Below are positions 1 through 8,902 of a stretch of DNA of 64,000 nt, piece after piece (positions within the stretch are counted from its first letter, which is position 1; each line of letters begins with the position of its first letter). This stretch comes from Saliphagus infecundisoli. Lineage in GTDB: Archaea > Halobacteriota > Halobacteria > Halobacteriales > Natrialbaceae. The stretch covers positions 124,001 to 188,000 of the forward strand of contig NZ_JAIWHV010000001.1 in the NCBI RefSeq assembly GCF_020177375.1, given 5' to 3'. The translations under genes and the position numbers were made by a program. The notes beneath the pieces were generated by a model. It was not told the origin of the DNA. It did not search any database and was given only the letters and a program-made list of their open reading frames with translations.

Positions 1-524
1 CCACCTCGGGGTTTGGCCGTGATGTAAACGCCGTCCTGGAAGACGCGGGCGTCCTTTCCTTTCACTTTCGTGAGCTGTTCGATGTCCGCCGCCGTCTGGC
101 CGACGTCCTCCTTGTTCGGACCGGAGAGCGTGACCGACTCGCCGTCGACGGCGACCTCGGTGTCGCCGTGGATCGTCGTCCGTCGGGGCGCCTGCTCGCC
201 GAGGAAGTTCTCGATGACGACCTCCTCGCCGTCGACGCGGACCTGCATCGGGAAGTGGGAGTAAAAGACCTCCATCGTGTACTCCCAGCCCTCGACGACG
301 CCGTGGAAGGCGTTTCGCAGGTGGCTCTCGAAGGTGCCGACGGTCGCGGTCGTCTTCGCGTCCTCAACGTCGCTCTCGACGACGACGACGTCGTCCTCGA
401 GTTCGACCGTGACGTTCGGGTACCAGAGCCGGCGGGTGACGCTGCCGTTCGGGCCGGAGACGGTGACGTCGAGGTGGTCGACCTCGACGTTTACGTCCTC
501 CGGGGGTTCGAGTTCTGTGCGCAT
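1..524 (-). CDS. rpl6: 50S ribosomal protein L6 (uL6), 3' end missing
   Basis: L6 of the large subunit binds 23S rRNA helix 97 near the sarcin-ricin loop. The frame opens with MRTELEPPEDV at 524 and stays open to the window edge, giving 174 residues. The family is about 178 residues, so only the last few are missing. The two similar L6 alpha/beta repeats are visible, and the second carries the SGPNKEDVGQTAADIEQ stretch typical of archaeal L6. It is the last gene of the operon seen here and starts 2 nt after the S8 stop. The identification is firm from sequence and gene order; the C-terminus is not visible. Confidence 0.95.
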   Translation of the reverse strand, partial: MRTELEPPEDVNVEVDHLDVTVSGPNGSVTRRLWYPNVTVELEDDVVVVESDVEDAKTTATVGTFESHLRNAFHGVVEGWEYTMEVFYSHFPMQVRVDGEEVVIENFLGEQAPRRTTIHGDTEVAVDGESVTLSGPNKEDVGQTAADIEQLTKVKGKDARVFQDGVYITAKPRG

Positions 525-526
525 TG

Positions 527-919
527 TTAGTAGACGTACGCGATCACCTGGCCCCCGATACCCTGCTCGCGGGCCTCGTAGTGGCTCATGATTCCACTGC
601 TCGTCGTGACGACGAGCGCGCCGAAGTCCCGAGCGGGGAGAAACCGCTTCTCCCAGCGCTCGAAGTCGTCGGCGCCGACCGAGTACCGCGGCTTGACGGG
701 GCCACAGGCGTTGATCGCTCCGTTCAGTTCGACCTCGAACCGACCGGCCTTCCCGTCCTCGACGAGCTCGAACCCGGAGATATACCCCCGGTCGTAGAGC
801 ACTTCGAGGACGCTGCCGATCTCGTTCGAGGCTGGCGATACCTCGTGTGTGAGATGCCCCACGCTCTCGGCGTTGTCGAGTCCCGAGAGCGCGTTGCTGA
901 GTGGGTCGTTCCCTGTCAT
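527..919 (-). CDS. rps8: 30S ribosomal protein S8 (uS8)
   Basis: S8 is a primary binder of the central domain of 16S rRNA. The 130-residue product starts [18 protein letters not shown] and ends VIAYVY, with the conserved C-terminal S/T-rich core ([14 protein letters not shown]) that contacts RNA. A longer in-frame start at 967 was rejected because it would run back into S14. The ATG chosen overlaps the S14 stop by one base (TAATG), as expected for translational coupling in this operon. Confidence 0.97.
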   Translation of the reverse strand: MTGNDPLSNALSGLDNAESVGHLTHEVSPASNEIGSVLEVLYDRGYISGFELVEDGKAGRFEVELNGAINACGPVKPRYSVGADDFERWEKRFLPARDFGALVVTTSSGIMSHYEAREQGIGGQVIAYVY

Positions 920-1098
920 TATCTGTACTTCTTGAATCCCATGTCGCGGGCGACCTCGCGGAAACACTGTCTGCAGAGGTTGATGTCGTACTTGCCGACG
1001 AGCCCCTGCTTGCGGCCACAGCGCTGGCAGGCCTCGATCTGGCCCGTCCGCTTGGTGGCGTGTTCGCCCGTCTCGGTTTCGGTGTCGCTTTCACTCAT
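919..1098 (-). CDS. rps14: 30S ribosomal protein S14, zinc-binding type (uS14)
   Basis: This is a 59-residue protein beginning [17 protein letters not shown]. It carries two CxxC pairs (CQRC and CRQC) separated by about 14 residues, the zinc-binding form of S14 found in archaea and eukaryotes, and ends DMGFKKYR, the usual S14 C-terminus. It lies between L5 and S8. Its start region overlaps the end of L5 by 8 nt, and its stop shares one base with the S8 ATG. It acts in the head of the 30S subunit near the decoding centre. Confidence 0.95.
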   Translation of the reverse strand: MSESDTETETGEHATKRTGQIEACQRCGRKQGLVGKYDINLCRQCFREVARDMGFKKYR

Positions 1099-1633
1099 CG
1101 TTTCCCTCCGTGATCTCCGCGTCGAAGGCGGCCTCGAGGTAGGCCGTCGCGTCCTCGGCGGTCAGACGGTGACCGGCGGGGATCGAGCGGTTGGCCTTGT
1201 CGCGTTTCGAGACCCGGTAGCCCGGCCGCACCAGGTTGACGGTGACGTCGAGCCCGTAGATCCCGACCTCAGGGTCGTACTCCTGGCTCGGGAAGTCGGT
1301 GTGTTCCTCGACCCCGAAGCTGACGTTGCCCGTGTCGTCGAACTGGGTGGCCGACAGCTCCGTGAGGCCGAGTGCGGTCTCGAGGAACTCGTCTGCCTCC
1401 TCGCCCCGCAGCGTGACTTTCGCGCCGATGGGCTCGCCCTGGCGGATGCCGAACTCGGGTTCGGTCGCCGTCGCCTGGGTCCGGACGCTCGACTGGCCGG
1501 TGATCTCCTCTAAGATCCCCTCGGCCCGGTTGAGATCGCGCCCGCCACGGCCGACGCCCATGTGGACGACGACCTTCTCGATGCGGGGTTCGCGCATCTC
1601 GTGGAAGCCGGTTTCGGTGTCTGCCTCGCTCAT
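1091..1633 (-). CDS. rpl5: 50S ribosomal protein L5 (uL5)
   Basis: L5 binds 5S rRNA in the central protuberance. The 180-residue product has the archaeal L5 landmarks: a conserved [13 protein letters not shown]-terminal strand, a [10 protein letters not shown] region, and the [20 protein letters not shown] segment that forms the P-site tRNA-contacting loop region. Its ATG overlaps the S4e stop by 4 nt (ATGA), and its 3' end overlaps S14 by 8 nt. Length and gene order match other haloarchaea. Confidence 0.97.
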   Translation of the reverse strand: MSEADTETGFHEMREPRIEKVVVHMGVGRGGRDLNRAEGILEEITGQSSVRTQATATEPEFGIRQGEPIGAKVTLRGEEADEFLETALGLTELSATQFDDTGNVSFGVEEHTDFPSQEYDPEVGIYGLDVTVNLVRPGYRVSKRDKANRSIPAGHRLTAEDATAYLEAAFDAEITEGNDE

Positions 1634-2370
1634 TCGTCCTCACCTCCGTCCGCGCTCTCGCCGGTCGTGGTGACGTCGGGGTCGTCGTCGCCGACGAAGT
1701 TCTCGTCGATGACGACGACGTACTCCTCGACGGTCTCGAAGGGGTCGTCGCCGGAGATGGTGACGGCGTTCGAGCCGCTGCCGGCGGTGATCTCGATCGC
1801 CTCGATCTCGCCGATCTTGCCGGCGTGGTTGCCACGGACGGCGGTGACCAGCGCGCCCTCCTCGTAGGGGAAGTGGGCGACGATCTCCTTCGATTCGTTG
1901 TCGACGACGATCGAATCGTTGGTCGCGTACTCCTCGTCGACGACGACGTTCGCGCCGTCGTGAAGGGTCAGCTGGGTCCGGCCGCCGTCGACCTGACGCT
2001 TGCCCTCGATCTTCCCGAGGCGGCTGCCGGCGGCCTCGGCGTCGATCGCCGACAGCGCCAGTCGGCCGCCCTCGTCGGGAAACACGCGGTAGTACTCCTC
2101 GCGGTCGGGGAACGCGACGATGTCGAACATCCCGATCGGACGGGCCTCGTCGCCGACGGGCTCGCCGTTGACCAGGATCGCGTCCTCGCTGACCGCGTAG
2201 CGGGCCTCCTTCTTCGAGTCGACGTAGCCGAGCACGTCCCGGAGCAGGATCAGGAGGGGAACACCCGCCTGTCCGTGGGGGCCGGCGCCGGCTTTGACCG
2301 TGAACGTCTCGGTCTTGCGCTCGACGGGCCAGGAGTTCGGCGCCGCGAGGCGTTTCTGGTGGTTGGTCAT
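1630..2370 (-). CDS. rps4e: 30S ribosomal protein S4e (eS4)
   Basis: This 246-residue protein belongs to the archaeal/eukaryotic S4e family, which is absent from bacteria. It opens [19 protein letters not shown], followed by an S4-type RNA-binding region (about 40-105) and a KOW-type motif (about 175-195, [15 protein letters not shown]). The C-terminus is a short acidic tail, a common haloadaptation. It is coupled to L24 upstream and L5 downstream by 4-nt ATGA overlaps. Its location between L24 and L5 is the standard archaeal order. Confidence 0.96.
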   Translation of the reverse strand: MTNHQKRLAAPNSWPVERKTETFTVKAGAGPHGQAGVPLLILLRDVLGYVDSKKEARYAVSEDAILVNGEPVGDEARPIGMFDIVAFPDREEYYRVFPDEGGRLALSAIDAEAAGSRLGKIEGKRQVDGGRTQLTLHDGANVVVDEEYATNDSIVVDNESKEIVAHFPYEEGALVTAVRGNHAGKIGEIEAIEITAGSGSNAVTISGDDPFETVEEYVVVIDENFVGDDDPDVTTTGESADGGEDE

Positions 2371-2723
2371 TCGTCCTCACCCTCCAGGCGCGCCTCGCGC
2401 CGGTCGTCCTCCAGGTCGAGGTCGACGAGCCGGACGTTCGAGGGCTCGACCGAACGAGGGACCTCCTCGCCGTCGGCGGTCTCGATCGTCACGTCCTCGA
2501 CGTCTACGGTGCCGTCCTCTAAGTCGACGCCGACGACCTCGCCTTCCTCGCCGGCGTGGTCGCCTCTCATTAGTTCGACGGTGTCGCCGACGTTGACGCG
2601 GGTCCGACGACGGTCGTACTCCTCGCGGAGCTCCCCGTCGAGGGTCGCGTGGAGCTTCGTGCCCCGTTCGTGGAGGGGCGCCTCCTCGCTTCGCTTTCGT
2701 TGTTTGCGTGGTTGCTTGCTCAT
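2367..2723 (-). CDS. rpl24: 50S ribosomal protein L24 (uL24)
   Basis: L24 is an early assembly protein at the polypeptide exit side of the 50S subunit. The real start is [11 protein letters not shown] at 2723, giving 118 residues; a much longer open frame upstream is a shadow of L14. A KOW motif ([22 protein letters not shown]) sits at about 48-70. The C-terminal half is Asp/Glu-rich. The stop overlaps the S4e start by 4 nt, and the gene begins 2 nt after the L14 stop. Confidence 0.96.
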   Translation of the reverse strand: MSKQPRKQRKRSEEAPLHERGTKLHATLDGELREEYDRRRTRVNVGDTVELMRGDHAGEEGEVVGVDLEDGTVDVEDVTIETADGEEVPRSVEPSNVRLVDLDLEDDRREARLEGEDE

Positions 2724-2725
2724 GG

Positions 2726-3124
2726 TTAGACGATCATCGTCGCCGTGCTCGCGATGGCGCCGAACCGTTCGGCGACCTCGCGGGCGATCGGCCCCTTGAT
2801 CTCGGTGCCCCGTGGCTCCTCGTTCTCGTCGATGATGACCGCCGCGTTGTCCTCGAACTTCAGGCGGGTGCCGTCGGGCCGGCGGATCGGCTTCCGCTGG
2901 CGGACGATCACCGCTTCGAGCACCTGGCGGCGCATCTCGGGGGTCCCTTTCGTGACGGAGACGGTCACCTTGTCGCCAAGCCCTGCCTTCGGCTGGCGGT
3001 TCTTGGTTCCCTGGTAGCCCGCGACGCTGATGACTTTCAGCTCGCGTGCGCCCGTGTTGTCCGCACACGTGACCAGGGACCCCTTCTTCAGGCCCTGGGT
3101 GACGTCGGCTTTCATCGCTTCCAT
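2726..3124 (-). CDS. rpl14: 50S ribosomal protein L14 (uL14)
   Basis: This is a 132-residue L14, which forms part of the intersubunit bridge and factor-binding face. Diagnostic segments are the N-terminal [19 protein letters not shown], the basic [15 protein letters not shown] strand and the C-terminal [18 protein letters not shown]. Its ATG shares one base with the S17 stop. There is no insertion or truncation relative to the family. Confidence 0.98.
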   Translation of the reverse strand: MEAMKADVTQGLKKGSLVTCADNTGARELKVISVAGYQGTKNRQPKAGLGDKVTVSVTKGTPEMRRQVLEAVIVRQRKPIRRPDGTRLKFEDNAAVIIDENEEPRGTEIKGPIAREVAERFGAIASTATMIV

Positions 3125-3576
3125 CAGGCGTCACCCTCCGTGTCGGCCTCGGGTTCGGCGCCCTCGGTGACGTCGCTCGCCGAGAGCTCCTGGTCGGGCT
3201 CGGTCTGGCGGGTCAACTCGGCGAGGTCCTCGGCGGTCGCCTCCTCGATTCGTTCGACGACCACGTGCGATTTCGTCTTCGACAGTGGTCGGGTCTCTGC
3301 GATCGTGACCGTGTCGCCGACCGAGAGGCCCTCGAGCACGCCCGGCACGTGTGCCGGGATGCGCGAGCGACGCTTCATCTGACGGTCGTACTTCGGGACC
3401 GTCACGTCGTACTCTCGTTCGACGACTACGGTCTTGTCCATGTCCGTCGAGACGACGGTGCCGACCAGGGTCTGGCCCCGGACCGGCAGGTCGCCGTAGA
3501 ACGGACACTTCTCGTAGTCGTATTCCTCCGGGTTGTCCGGTTCCGGAGGGGTTTCTACATCTAATCCTATTGCCAT
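3124..3576 (-). CDS. rps17: 30S ribosomal protein S17 (uS17) with long C-terminal tail
   Basis: The core is an OB-fold S17 (about 20-110), with [24 protein letters not shown] and the conserved [22 protein letters not shown] strand that binds 16S rRNA. The protein has 150 residues, while archaeal S17 is usually about 105-115, so roughly 40 residues (from RIEEATAED to TEGDA) form an added acidic C-terminal tail. Its first codons overlap the end of rnp1 by 10 nt, and its stop overlaps the L14 ATG by one base. Start 3576 is supported by the [12 protein letters not shown]-terminus. Confidence 0.95.
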   Translation of the reverse strand: MAIGLDVETPPEPDNPEEYDYEKCPFYGDLPVRGQTLVGTVVSTDMDKTVVVEREYDVTVPKYDRQMKRRSRIPAHVPGVLEGLSVGDTVTIAETRPLSKTKSHVVVERIEEATAEDLAELTRQTEPDQELSASDVTEGAEPEADTEGDA

Positions 3577-4031
3577 GGTGAATCACCGCTCGTTTCGGTT
3601 CGTCGCGCGGGTCGTGAGAGCAGTCGCGATCCATCGACCGTAACGTAGGCCACGTTCTCGCCAGCACCGCGACGCTGACCCCTCGAGGGATCACCGTCGG
3701 GGCGGCCGGCACCGTCGGCGCCGGCCCGGTCCTCGGACTCCGGCGAGGCCGGAGTCGAGGGTTGGGCGTCGGCCAGTTTGAACGCGGTCCCCGGGGACCT
3801 CTCGTCCCCGGCGGCGTCATCTGTGATCGCGAACTCGAAGACGGATCCGTCCTTGGGCACGGTCACCACCCGCCCGGAGCCGCCACCTCCGGTCTCGACC
3901 TGCAGGGTGTTGGTCGTCTCGACGACGACCCGTCCCAGGAGGCCGACCCGCGAGGAGTCGTCGCTCTCTGCGACCCGAACGGGAAGCCCGTTCAGCTCGT
4001 GGCGAACCAGGGTTTCGGGTGTGAGTGCCAT
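3567..4031 (-). CDS. rnp1: Ribonuclease P protein component 1 (Rpp29/Pop4 family)
   Basis: This is the archaeal RNase P protein that, with Rpp21, acts on the specificity domain of the RNA and matures tRNA 5' ends. The protein begins [20 protein letters not shown], typical of Rnp1. Its Sm-like barrel strands are seen in [18 protein letters not shown] and [15 protein letters not shown]. Between the last barrel strands there is a Pro/Asp/Gly-rich insertion of about 50 residues (about 80-130) before [18 protein letters not shown]. It lies between L29 and S17, as in many archaea, and overlaps S17 by 10 nt. Confidence 0.92.
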   Translation of the reverse strand: MALTPETLVRHELNGLPVRVAESDDSSRVGLLGRVVVETTNTLQVETGGGGSGRVVTVPKDGSVFEFAITDDAAGDERSPGTAFKLADAQPSTPASPESEDRAGADGAGRPDGDPSRGQRRGAGENVAYVTVDGSRLLSRPARRTETSGDSPWQ

Positions 4032-4058
4032 GGGTTGGGGTCCGTCTCGGTTGCCGTG

Positions 4059-4277
4059 CTATTCTTCGTCCGCTTCGAGATCGCCTTCTTCTCGCTGGAT
4101 CGTCTTGATCCGGGCGATCGTTCGCTTCAGCTCGCCGATCTCGCCGGGGTTTTCGGGTGCGCCGCCGGCGGCGAGCACCGCCTTCGCGTTGAGGAGCTCG
4201 GTCTCTAACTCCTCGAGTTCGGCCTCGCGCTCGGCGGGGGTCATGTCTCGGAGCTCCTCGGCGTGGACGATCGCCAT
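4059..4277 (-). CDS. rpl29: 50S ribosomal protein L29 (uL29)
   Basis: This 72-residue helical hairpin protein sits at the tunnel exit of the 50S subunit. [24 protein letters not shown] and the [18 protein letters not shown] helix match archaeal L29. The C-terminus is acidic (GDLEADEE). Its ATG overlaps the S3 stop by one base, and 27 nt separate it from rnp1. Confidence 0.96.
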   Translation of the reverse strand: MAIVHAEELRDMTPAEREAELEELETELLNAKAVLAAGGAPENPGEIGELKRTIARIKTIQREEGDLEADEE

Positions 4278-5224
4278 CAGTCCTCACCTCCCTCGTCTTC
4301 GTCGTTTTCGTCGTCATCCGAGGCCTCGCTCTCCTCGTCCATCTCCGAGAGCAACTCCTCGGCTTCGGCCTCGACGTCCTCCTCGAGGTCGTCGAGTTCC
4401 TCCTCGATCTCCTCGTCTGCCGGCGCTTCGGCCTCGCCGTCGGCCGTCTCCTCGTCGATGATCTCCTCGACGACCTCCTCGTCGACCTCGGCTTCGCCGG
4501 GCTCGGCGGGCTCCTCGACGTCCTCGTCGGCGCGTTCGTCGGCGACGTCGTCGTCGGGTTCGCCCTCGAGCAGGTCCTCGACGCTCTCGTTGGCCTCGAC
4601 GGCCTCGGGGACGACCTCCTCGGGGTCTGCGTCCTCGTGGACGTCGAAGTCGTCGGGGAGTTCGGCTCCCGGCGGGATGATCTTGACGTTGACGCCGATC
4701 GTGCCGAGCTTCATGACGGCGACGCCCTGGCCGTGGTCGACGACCTCCTCTGCGGGCTCGCCGTTGTGCTTGATGTAGCCCCGGTTGAACTTCTCGACCC
4801 GCGAGCGCGCGCCGGTGACCTTCCCGGCGAGGACGATCTCGGCGCCCAACGCGCCGGCGTCCATGATCCGGTCGATGGTGGTGTGGCCGGCTTTCCGGAA
4901 GTACCACCCTCGTTCGAGGGCGTTGGCGAGTCGGTCGGCGACGATCCGTGCGTTCAGATCGGGTTCGTCGACCTCCTGAACGTCGATCTGGGGGTCGTCG
5001 AGGTTGAACTTCTCCTCTAAGGCGGTGGTGACCTTCCGGATGTTCTCGCCGCCCTTGCCGATGACCATGCCGGGTTTCTCGGCTTTGAGGACGATCTGGG
5101 TCCCCATCGGGGTCTTGGCGACGTCCATTCCGCCGTAGCCCGCACGGCCGAGTTCGTCCGCGAAGAACTCGTCGATCTGGGAGCGTTGCAGGCCGTCCTC
5201 GATGAACTGGTGTTCGTCCGCCAT
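4277..5224 (-). CDS. rps3: 30S ribosomal protein S3 (uS3) with large acidic C-terminal domain
   Basis: S3 sits at the mRNA entry of the 30S subunit. The N-terminal KH domain carries [15 protein letters not shown] (about 52-66), with an intact GxxG loop, and the C-terminal S3 domain includes [19 protein letters not shown]. From about residue 195 to 315 the protein is an almost uninterrupted run of Glu/Asp with Ala and Val. This tail of over 100 residues makes the protein longer than non-halophilic S3 (about 210-235). Acidic S3 tails are known in haloarchaea. It is coupled to L22 and L29 by 1-nt overlaps. Confidence 0.96.
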   Translation of the reverse strand: MADEHQFIEDGLQRSQIDEFFADELGRAGYGGMDVAKTPMGTQIVLKAEKPGMVIGKGGENIRKVTTALEEKFNLDDPQIDVQEVDEPDLNARIVADRLANALERGWYFRKAGHTTIDRIMDAGALGAEIVLAGKVTGARSRVEKFNRGYIKHNGEPAEEVVDHGQGVAVMKLGTIGVNVKIIPPGAELPDDFDVHEDADPEEVVPEAVEANESVEDLLEGEPDDDVADERADEDVEEPAEPGEAEVDEEVVEEIIDEETADGEAEAPADEEIEEELDDLEEDVEAEAEELLSEMDEESEASDDDENDEDEGGED

Positions 5225-5706
5225 TAGCTATCGTCCTCCGTGTGTTCGTCCTCGATCTCGGCGACGACGATCTCGACGTCGACCTCCGGCGTGTTCCAGG
5301 CGCTCGCCCGCCCCATCGCGCGGGGCTTGCGGCCCGTCGACTCGCCGACCTTGTGGGCGGCGACGTGTTCGATCCGCATCTCGTCGCCGGTAAACCCCTG
5401 GTGGTCGGCGTTGGCCGTGACGTTCTCGAGCAGGTCGAGGAACTCGCCGCTTACCTTCTCGGGGTACTTGCCGGCGTCCCAGCCGTCGATGTCCGAGCGG
5501 TGGCCGGCGCCGGTGTTGTGGGACTTGAACGGCACCGACTGCTCCTCGTCGATGACCGACTGGAGGTACTCCGTCGCCTCGGCGACGGTCTTGCCCTTGA
5601 TCGCGCGGGCGACCTCCTTGCTGTGCTTGTGGCTCATTGGGCGCTCCCGGAGCATGGCTTTCGCCGTCGAATCCGGGTCCGCCTCGACAGAGTAGTTGAT
5701 TCCCAT
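5224..5706 (-). CDS. rpl22: 50S ribosomal protein L22 (uL22)
   Basis: L22 lines the exit tunnel through a long beta-hairpin. The 160-residue product begins [21 protein letters not shown], has the [20 protein letters not shown] helix, and ends with the hairpin region ([24 protein letters not shown]). Its stop overlaps the S3 ATG by one base. The start 7 nt after S19 fits the archaeal N-terminus. Confidence 0.97.
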   Translation of the reverse strand: MGINYSVEADPDSTAKAMLRERPMSHKHSKEVARAIKGKTVAEATEYLQSVIDEEQSVPFKSHNTGAGHRSDIDGWDAGKYPEKVSGEFLDLLENVTANADHQGFTGDEMRIEHVAAHKVGESTGRKPRAMGRASAWNTPEVDVEIVVAEIEDEHTEDDS

Positions 5707-5713
5707 GCGTGGA

Positions 5714-6136
5714 TCACTTCAGTGGGACGAACTTCGAGGAGCGCGTCGCGCCGATCCCCGCCTGGCCGTGTTCGACCGAGTTGCGGGTCAGCTGGAACTC
5801 GCCCAGGTAGTGGCCGATCATCTCGGGCTGGACGCGCACGCGCTCGAAGCTCTGTCCGGTGTAGACCTCGAAGGTGAGATCGACGAACTCGGGGACGATC
5901 GGCATGTCCCGCAGGTGGGTCCTGATCGGCGAGTTCGCCGTCTCCTCCTCCTCGGCCTCGCGGGCCTCCTCGAGGAGCTTCTGCTTCTCGACGGAGAGCC
6001 CGCGGTCGATGCTTCGCCGCATCCGTGCGGGCAGCAGTTCGGCGACCTCCTCGAGGTCCATTCCCTGGAGGTCGTCTAGCGTGTGACCGCGGTAGGTAAA
6101 CTCGCCCTCGCGGCCGGTTCTGTACTCGGAACTCAT
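5714..6136 (-). CDS. rps19: 30S ribosomal protein S19 (uS19)
   Basis: The 140-residue protein includes an archaeal/eukaryotic N-terminal extension (about 1-60, [24 protein letters not shown]) and the S19 core with [15 protein letters not shown] and [13 protein letters not shown], the head-of-30S RNA-binding segment. It ends SSKFVPLK, the conserved terminus. The start codon overlaps the L2 stop by 4 nt. Confidence 0.97.
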   Translation of the reverse strand: MSSEYRTGREGEFTYRGHTLDDLQGMDLEEVAELLPARMRRSIDRGLSVEKQKLLEEAREAEEEETANSPIRTHLRDMPIVPEFVDLTFEVYTGQSFERVRVQPEMIGHYLGEFQLTRNSVEHGQAGIGATRSSKFVPLK

Positions 6137-6855
6137 TCGTTACCACCCCGCCCGGTTCGTCGGGAGGAGATGTCTCCCACTTTCCGTCCCGGCGGCGCGT
6201 TGCGCGAGACGGATTTGGGCTTGCCCGGGTGCTGGCGACCGCCGCCGCCGAACGGGTGGTCGATGGCGTTCATCGCGACGCCCCGGACGCGGGGCCACTT
6301 CGTGCCCCGTGCTTTCATCTTGTGATACTTGTTGCCGGCCTTGACGAACGGCTTCTCGGTCCGGCCGCCGCCGGCGACGACGCCGATGGTGGCCCGACAC
6401 TGGGGATCCAGCCGTTTGACCTCGCCGCTCGGAAGCTGGATCACTGCCGCGTTGCGGTCGTGGGTCACGAGGTCGGCGTTGACGCCCGAAGCACGGGCGA
6501 ACTTCCCGCCGTCGCCCTGGTTGGCCTCGACGTTACAGATCGGAACGCCCTCGGGGATCTCCGCCAGGGGCAGCGTGTTCCCGGGTGCGATCTCGGCGCT
6601 GATCCCGACCTGGATCTCGTCGCCGACCGTGATTCCTTCCGGCGCGAGGATCAGACGCTGGTCGCCGTCCTCGAACTCGACGGCGACGACCGGCGCCGAC
6701 CGCGCGGGGTCGTGTTCGACGTCGACGACCGTCCCGCGGACGACGTCGCCGTCCTCGGGTTTCTTGTGCTCTAAGTTCTCCTTGTACCGGTGGGAGGGTG
6801 CCCGGAACGTCGGCGTGCCGCGGCCGCGTCGTTGGCCGAGGATCCGTCGTCCCAT
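6133..6855 (-). CDS. rpl2: 50S ribosomal protein L2 (uL2)
   Basis: L2 is one of the core proteins at the peptidyl-transferase centre and subunit bridge B7b. This 240-residue protein starts [23 protein letters not shown]. It has the OB-like domain (about 35-90), the SH3-like domain, and the C-terminal signature [22 protein letters not shown], in which the conserved histidine is present. It starts 1 nt after the end of L23 and overlaps S19 by 4 nt. Confidence 0.98.
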   Translation of the reverse strand: MGRRILGQRRGRGTPTFRAPSHRYKENLEHKKPEDGDVVRGTVVDVEHDPARSAPVVAVEFEDGDQRLILAPEGITVGDEIQVGISAEIAPGNTLPLAEIPEGVPICNVEANQGDGGKFARASGVNADLVTHDRNAAVIQLPSGEVKRLDPQCRATIGVVAGGGRTEKPFVKAGNKYHKMKARGTKWPRVRGVAMNAIDHPFGGGGRQHPGKPKSVSRNAPPGRKVGDISSRRTGRGGNE

Positions 6856-6856
6856 C

Positions 6857-7111
6857 TCAGAACACCCCGATCCGCGAGGCGACTTCCTGTGCGTCGTCGT
6901 CCTCGCTCAGTCTGACGGTTGCCTTTTTCTTCCCTTTCATCGTGATCTGTGTGTTGACCCCGGAGACGGAGACGTCGAACTGGTCCTCGATCGCCTCCCT
7001 GATCTCGGGTTTGGTGGCGTCCAGGTGGACGACGAACTGGAGCTTGTTCTCGAAGTCCATATCGTTCATCGCCTTCTCGGTGACCAGCGGGTAGTCGATG
7101 ACGCCGCTCAT
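6857..7111 (-). CDS. rpl23: 50S ribosomal protein L23 (uL23)
   Basis: This 84-residue tunnel-exit protein provides the docking site for SRP and chaperones. It begins MSGVIDYPLVTEKAMNDMDFENKLQF, the usual archaeal L23 start, followed by the conserved KPEIREAIEDQFDVSVSGVNTQ helix-strand pair. It overlaps the L4 stop by 4 nt. It is compact, without a long internal loop. Confidence 0.97.
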   Translation of the reverse strand: MSGVIDYPLVTEKAMNDMDFENKLQFVVHLDATKPEIREAIEDQFDVSVSGVNTQITMKGKKKATVRLSEDDDAQEVASRIGVF

Positions 7112-7860
7112 CGCTCGGCCACCTCCTCGACGGCGCTTTCCGTCCAGACCGTGAGCCGACCGCCCTCCGCGCCCGGCGCGAGGTCCTCGGCGTTGACCTC
7201 GCTCGCGGTCGCCACGTCGGCGCCCGCGAGGTTCCGCGCGGCCCGGGAGGGCCCCGCCTCGGTGCTCGTCACGAAGAGGATCGACGACGGCTCCTTATAC
7301 TTGCGGCCACGGGTCGTCCCGCGGCCCGAGCGGACCGACCGGCCCTCGTCGGCGCGGGCGACGTCGCCCACGAGGCCGACGGTTTCGAGGAAGTCGACGA
7401 CCTCCCTGGTCTTTTCGAGGTCCTCGAACTCGTCGGTGACGACCAGCGGGAACTCGAGGTCGCTCTCGATGCGATGACCGCGTTCCGCGACGAGGTCGGC
7501 GTCGGCCGTCGCCGCGATCGCGCTGCGGACCGCGAGCCGCTTCTCTTTGGTGTTGATCGATTCGCTCCAGTCCTTCTCGGCTTTCGGCGGGTGGGCCTTG
7601 CGCCCCTTGATCGCCTGGGGGACGCGGCGTGCGCGCCCGTCCTGGCGGGGAACGTGGGCCATCCCGCGGCCGCTGCCGTACGATTCGGCCGGCGTCCGCT
7701 TGCCGGCGAACTCGTCGGCGCCGTACTCCTGTTTTCGGTTCGCCTGGGCGGCGCGGACGGCCCGGCCGATGACGTCCGGCCGGTAATCGGTCTCGAAGAC
7801 CGACGGGAGTTCGACCTCCCCCGCGTCGCTTCCGTCCAGGTCGTATGCTGTTGCTTTCAT
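7108..7860 (-). CDS. rpl4: 50S ribosomal protein L4 (uL4)
   Basis: The 250-residue L4 binds 23S rRNA domain I and lines the exit tunnel with an extended loop. The loop is seen at about 57-90 (RTPAESYGSGRGMAHVPRQ, then GRARRVPQAIKGRKAHPP). The globular part carries EKRLAVRSAIAATAD and SVRSGRGTTRGRKYKEPSSILFV, both archaeal L4 signatures. A gap of 18 nt separates it from L3, and it is coupled to L23 by a 4-nt overlap. Confidence 0.97.
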   Translation of the reverse strand: MKATAYDLDGSDAGEVELPSVFETDYRPDVIGRAVRAAQANRKQEYGADEFAGKRTPAESYGSGRGMAHVPRQDGRARRVPQAIKGRKAHPPKAEKDWSESINTKEKRLAVRSAIAATADADLVAERGHRIESDLEFPLVVTDEFEDLEKTREVVDFLETVGLVGDVARADEGRSVRSGRGTTRGRKYKEPSSILFVTSTEAGPSRAARNLAGADVATASEVNAEDLAPGAEGGRLTVWTESAVEEVAER

Positions 7861-7878
7861 TGGTGTGCGTTAGCCAGT

Positions 7879-8898
7879 TTATCCCTGGTTGGATGCGGTG
7901 GAGACGAACCGGACCTCGGGATCGAGGCGCGGCTGGTCTCCCGGTCGGATCGCCGGCCGGAAGCGCACGAGGCGCTTTTCCGGTCCGGGGAGCGAACCCT
8001 TGATCAACGCGTGGGGGCCGTCGACCTCGCCGTAGTTGACGAAGCCGCCCTCGACCGTCGCGTCGGCGCCGTCGCCGACGGTGACGAGACGCTTGTTGAG
8101 TTCGGTGCGCTGGTGGTAGCCGGTCTGGCCCTGCTGGGGGACCGTCGAGCGCACGCGCGAGGGGTTCCAGGGACCGAGGTTGCCGATCCGTCGGCGCCAG
8201 CCCTGGCGGGCGTGTTTGCCCTTGCGTTTCTGGACGCCCCAGCGCTTGACGGGGCCCTGGGTGCCCTTTCCTTTCGTGACGCCGCCGGCGTCTACGTACT
8301 CGCCGGCGCGGAAGACGTCGTTCATCGCGTGCTCGCCGCCGTCGGCGACGAGCTCGAGCGCGTAGTCGAGTCGGTCGTCGATCGAGCCCCCGCCGACGCG
8401 GGTCTCCATGACGTCCGGTCGCTTCTTGGGGACCGACGGCACCGATCCCGGGACGGTGTGGGTGATGACCCTGACGTCGGCGATGCGGCCCTCGTCGGCC
8501 GCCCGGCGGAGGTCGTCCTCGGCCGCGTCGGCGTCGTAGTCGTCACCGGGGAGGTCCAGGACGCGTTCGAGGTCGTCCTCGAGTTCGGTCGTCCAGACCT
8601 CGGTGATCGGTTTCTGTCCGTACGGTGTGTCCTCGTACGCACGCAGGGCGACGGCGCGCATCGGCGGCGTCTCCACGATCGTGACGGGAACGGTCGTCTC
8701 CATTCCCTCCGTCGACGAGTTCGCCTCGTCGTCGATCATCACGACGTGGGTCATGCCGGCCTTGTAGCCCGCAAAGCCCTGGAGCGTCGGCTGTCCGTCG
8801 TCGTCCGGCCACGAGTTGAATCGCGGGACCTCGCTGGCCGCGCGCTTTCGTGGGCCGAACCCGAGTGAGCCTTTCCGTGGTGAGTTCGGTTGTGGCAT
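7879..8898 (-). CDS. rpl3: 50S ribosomal protein L3 (uL3)
   Basis: The 339-residue L3 reaches the peptidyl-transferase centre and is an assembly initiator. It starts MPQPNSPRKGSLGFGPRKRA, contains GFAGYKAGMTHVVMIDD, and has the internal GVTKGKGTQGPVKRWGVQKRKGKHARQGWRRRIGNLGPW segment that is the family hallmark. It is the first ribosomal protein of the operon and begins 5 nt after the SPOUT methyltransferase stop. Confidence 0.98.
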   Translation of the reverse strand: MPQPNSPRKGSLGFGPRKRAASEVPRFNSWPDDDGQPTLQGFAGYKAGMTHVVMIDDEANSSTEGMETTVPVTIVETPPMRAVALRAYEDTPYGQKPITEVWTTELEDDLERVLDLPGDDYDADAAEDDLRRAADEGRIADVRVITHTVPGSVPSVPKKRPDVMETRVGGGSIDDRLDYALELVADGGEHAMNDVFRAGEYVDAGGVTKGKGTQGPVKRWGVQKRKGKHARQGWRRRIGNLGPWNPSRVRSTVPQQGQTGYHQRTELNKRLVTVGDGADATVEGGFVNYGEVDGPHALIKGSLPGPEKRLVRFRPAIRPGDQPRLDPEVRFVSTASNQG

Positions 8899-8902
8899 TC
8901 TA

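Noticed and set aside
4300-4640. Possible fusion of an unrelated acidic domain to S3
   Set aside because: Long Glu/Asp C-terminal tails on S3 are known in haloarchaea and the frame is continuous, so it is a family feature rather than a fusion.
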